From Notamacropus eugenii (taxonomy: Eukaryota; Chordata; Mammalia; Diprotodontia; Macropodidae), in contig NC_092875.1 in NCBI RefSeq assembly GCF_028372415.1, positions 147,902,856 to 147,966,855 of the forward strand: a stretch of DNA of 64,000 nt. The letters run 5' to 3'. How positions within the stretch are numbered: the stretch's first letter is position 1; every line of letters begins with the position of its first letter. A program made the position numbers and the translations under genes. The notes under the pieces are model-generated. The model did not search any database and was not told the DNA's origin. It saw only the letters and a program-made list of their open reading frames with translations. Below are positions 63,111 to 64,000 of the stretch, piece after piece.

Positions 63111-63844
63111 AATTCAACCCTTAGTGACTGCTTGAGGGAAGTGGATGGAGGACTCTGAAGAAAAACGTAAGAAACACTCTCTCCCCGACTGGTTAAGAGG
63201 CAGGTGAGCCAGTGTGGCAGCTGAGCATATACTTCCACCAGAATTCATTTTGGAGAACCGTAATATTATAGGTTAATAGATCAGCATACGTAGGCCATCC
63301 CTGGAGAGGAGGAGAATAAAAGCTTCCCTGGTCTGGCCCTAGCATCCTGTAAGTACTCCAGACGCTCTCCTCCCACACCTCTCAACACCTGCAGAGTGCC
63401 TCAGGTACAACTCTAAGGATTCCTCCTACCTCGATTGCTTTTCCAAAACCGGACAACTAATAAAAAAAAGGGATGTGCTGGTAAATATTTAACAATTGGC
63501 TCTCTGGGGGGAAAAATGGATCCACACCTTTAAGTTTACTTTTTATTTTTAACATTTTAGTCACCTTCTTAAGTCTAGACAATCAACAAAACAATAAACG
63601 CTTACACTGAAAATTCAACTATCAGCTCTCCAAGTCCTGGTGGAGCTGGCTCCAGCACACCCCTGGGTGTAGTTATGCAAGGATGTGCCAAAGAACCAAA
63701 TAGCTCAGGGCTACCAGGAGGAAAAGAAGAGGCATTTCTCAGCAGCTAGAGCCGAGCTGATGGCGATATTCTTTGGTAGTCTTTCTCCTTTTAAATCATC
63801 AGTGAAATAGCTAATCAATTCAATTTTCAACTAATACTAATTGA
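63111..63844. other. Unique sequence
   Basis: Nothing recognised. Confidence 0.35.
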
Positions 63845-63960
63845 AATAGTAGACTAGGGCCCAGCACCACACTAGCTGTTACAAAAGAATACCAAGAAAC
63901 AGGAGACATAGTCCCTATTCCCGAGGAAAACACAGTCTTTTTAGGCAATAAGGTTTAGAC
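63845..63960 (-). mobile_element. Diverged L2 terminal fragment, antisense
   Basis: 'CCAGCACCACACTAGCTGTT', 'CATAGTCCCTATTCCCGAGG' resemble the reversed L2 end. Confidence 0.4.
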
Positions 63961-64000
63961 CTAATGTCTCCCAGAAACAAAAATCTTTTTAATTCCAGGA

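Overview
The window looks like repeat-rich mammalian nuclear DNA from a marsupial, probably a didelphid opossum of the Monodelphis type. The evidence is the repeat mix: tRNA-headed CORE-SINEs whose tails match an RTE (BovB-like) LINE, many L2, CR1 and MIR relics, L1 and HAL1-like elements, and an L1 3' UTR of a kind I associate with Monodelphis. The species is an inference. Family names are recalled from general knowledge of mammalian repeats; none was checked against a library.

I recognise no functional protein-coding exon. The only protein-coding gene I can name is a dead retrocopy of PSMB6 (proteasome subunit beta type-6) at about 41.96-42.81 kb. It has a 13-bp target-site duplication, a poly(A) tail and four in-frame stops in an otherwise unshifted 239-codon frame. 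The other reading frames are LINE remnants (L2, RTE, HAL1/L1 ORF1, and an unassigned LINE seen at 0-0.9, 41.5-44.4 and 59.5-59.8 kb), antisense shadows of repeats, or low-complexity translations.

Layout: 0-0.94 kb, 3' end of the unassigned LINE. 3.2-8.2 kb, a CR1-like LINE split by a SINE with target-site duplications and by a 3.4-kb block of other repeats. 8.5-11.8 kb, a HAL1-like element followed by a second L1-type 3' end. 12.5-15.8 kb, L2, CORE-SINEs and a young 5'-truncated L1. 16.2-17.6 kb, a palindromic mariner-like MITE and an antisense L1 3' half. 17.95-19.3 kb, a CpG-rich promoter-like island with a CRE. 19.3-24.4 kb, SINEs and mostly unique DNA with a small DNA-transposon candidate. 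24.4-25.3 kb, a GC-rich segment with three AP-1 heptamers and a (GA)n tract. 26.4-35 kb, SINEs, an L2 with an endonuclease remnant and an LTR-like piece. 35.7-37.5 kb, an RTE LINE on the minus strand. 40.1-45.6 kb, a nested block of CR1, SINE, LINE, PSMB6 retrocopy and LTR, plus a 235-bp local duplication. 46.3-64 kb, simple repeats, L2 and MIR copies, a second LTR candidate inside an L2, and unique intervals.

The genes do not form a pathway or operon. The window reads as intergenic or intronic DNA, with two GC-rich segments (about 18 and 24.5 kb) as the best candidates for regulatory function. I found no undescribed biological system. The notable items are transposon archaeology: LINE/SINE pairs visible side by side, datable nested insertions and a local duplication.
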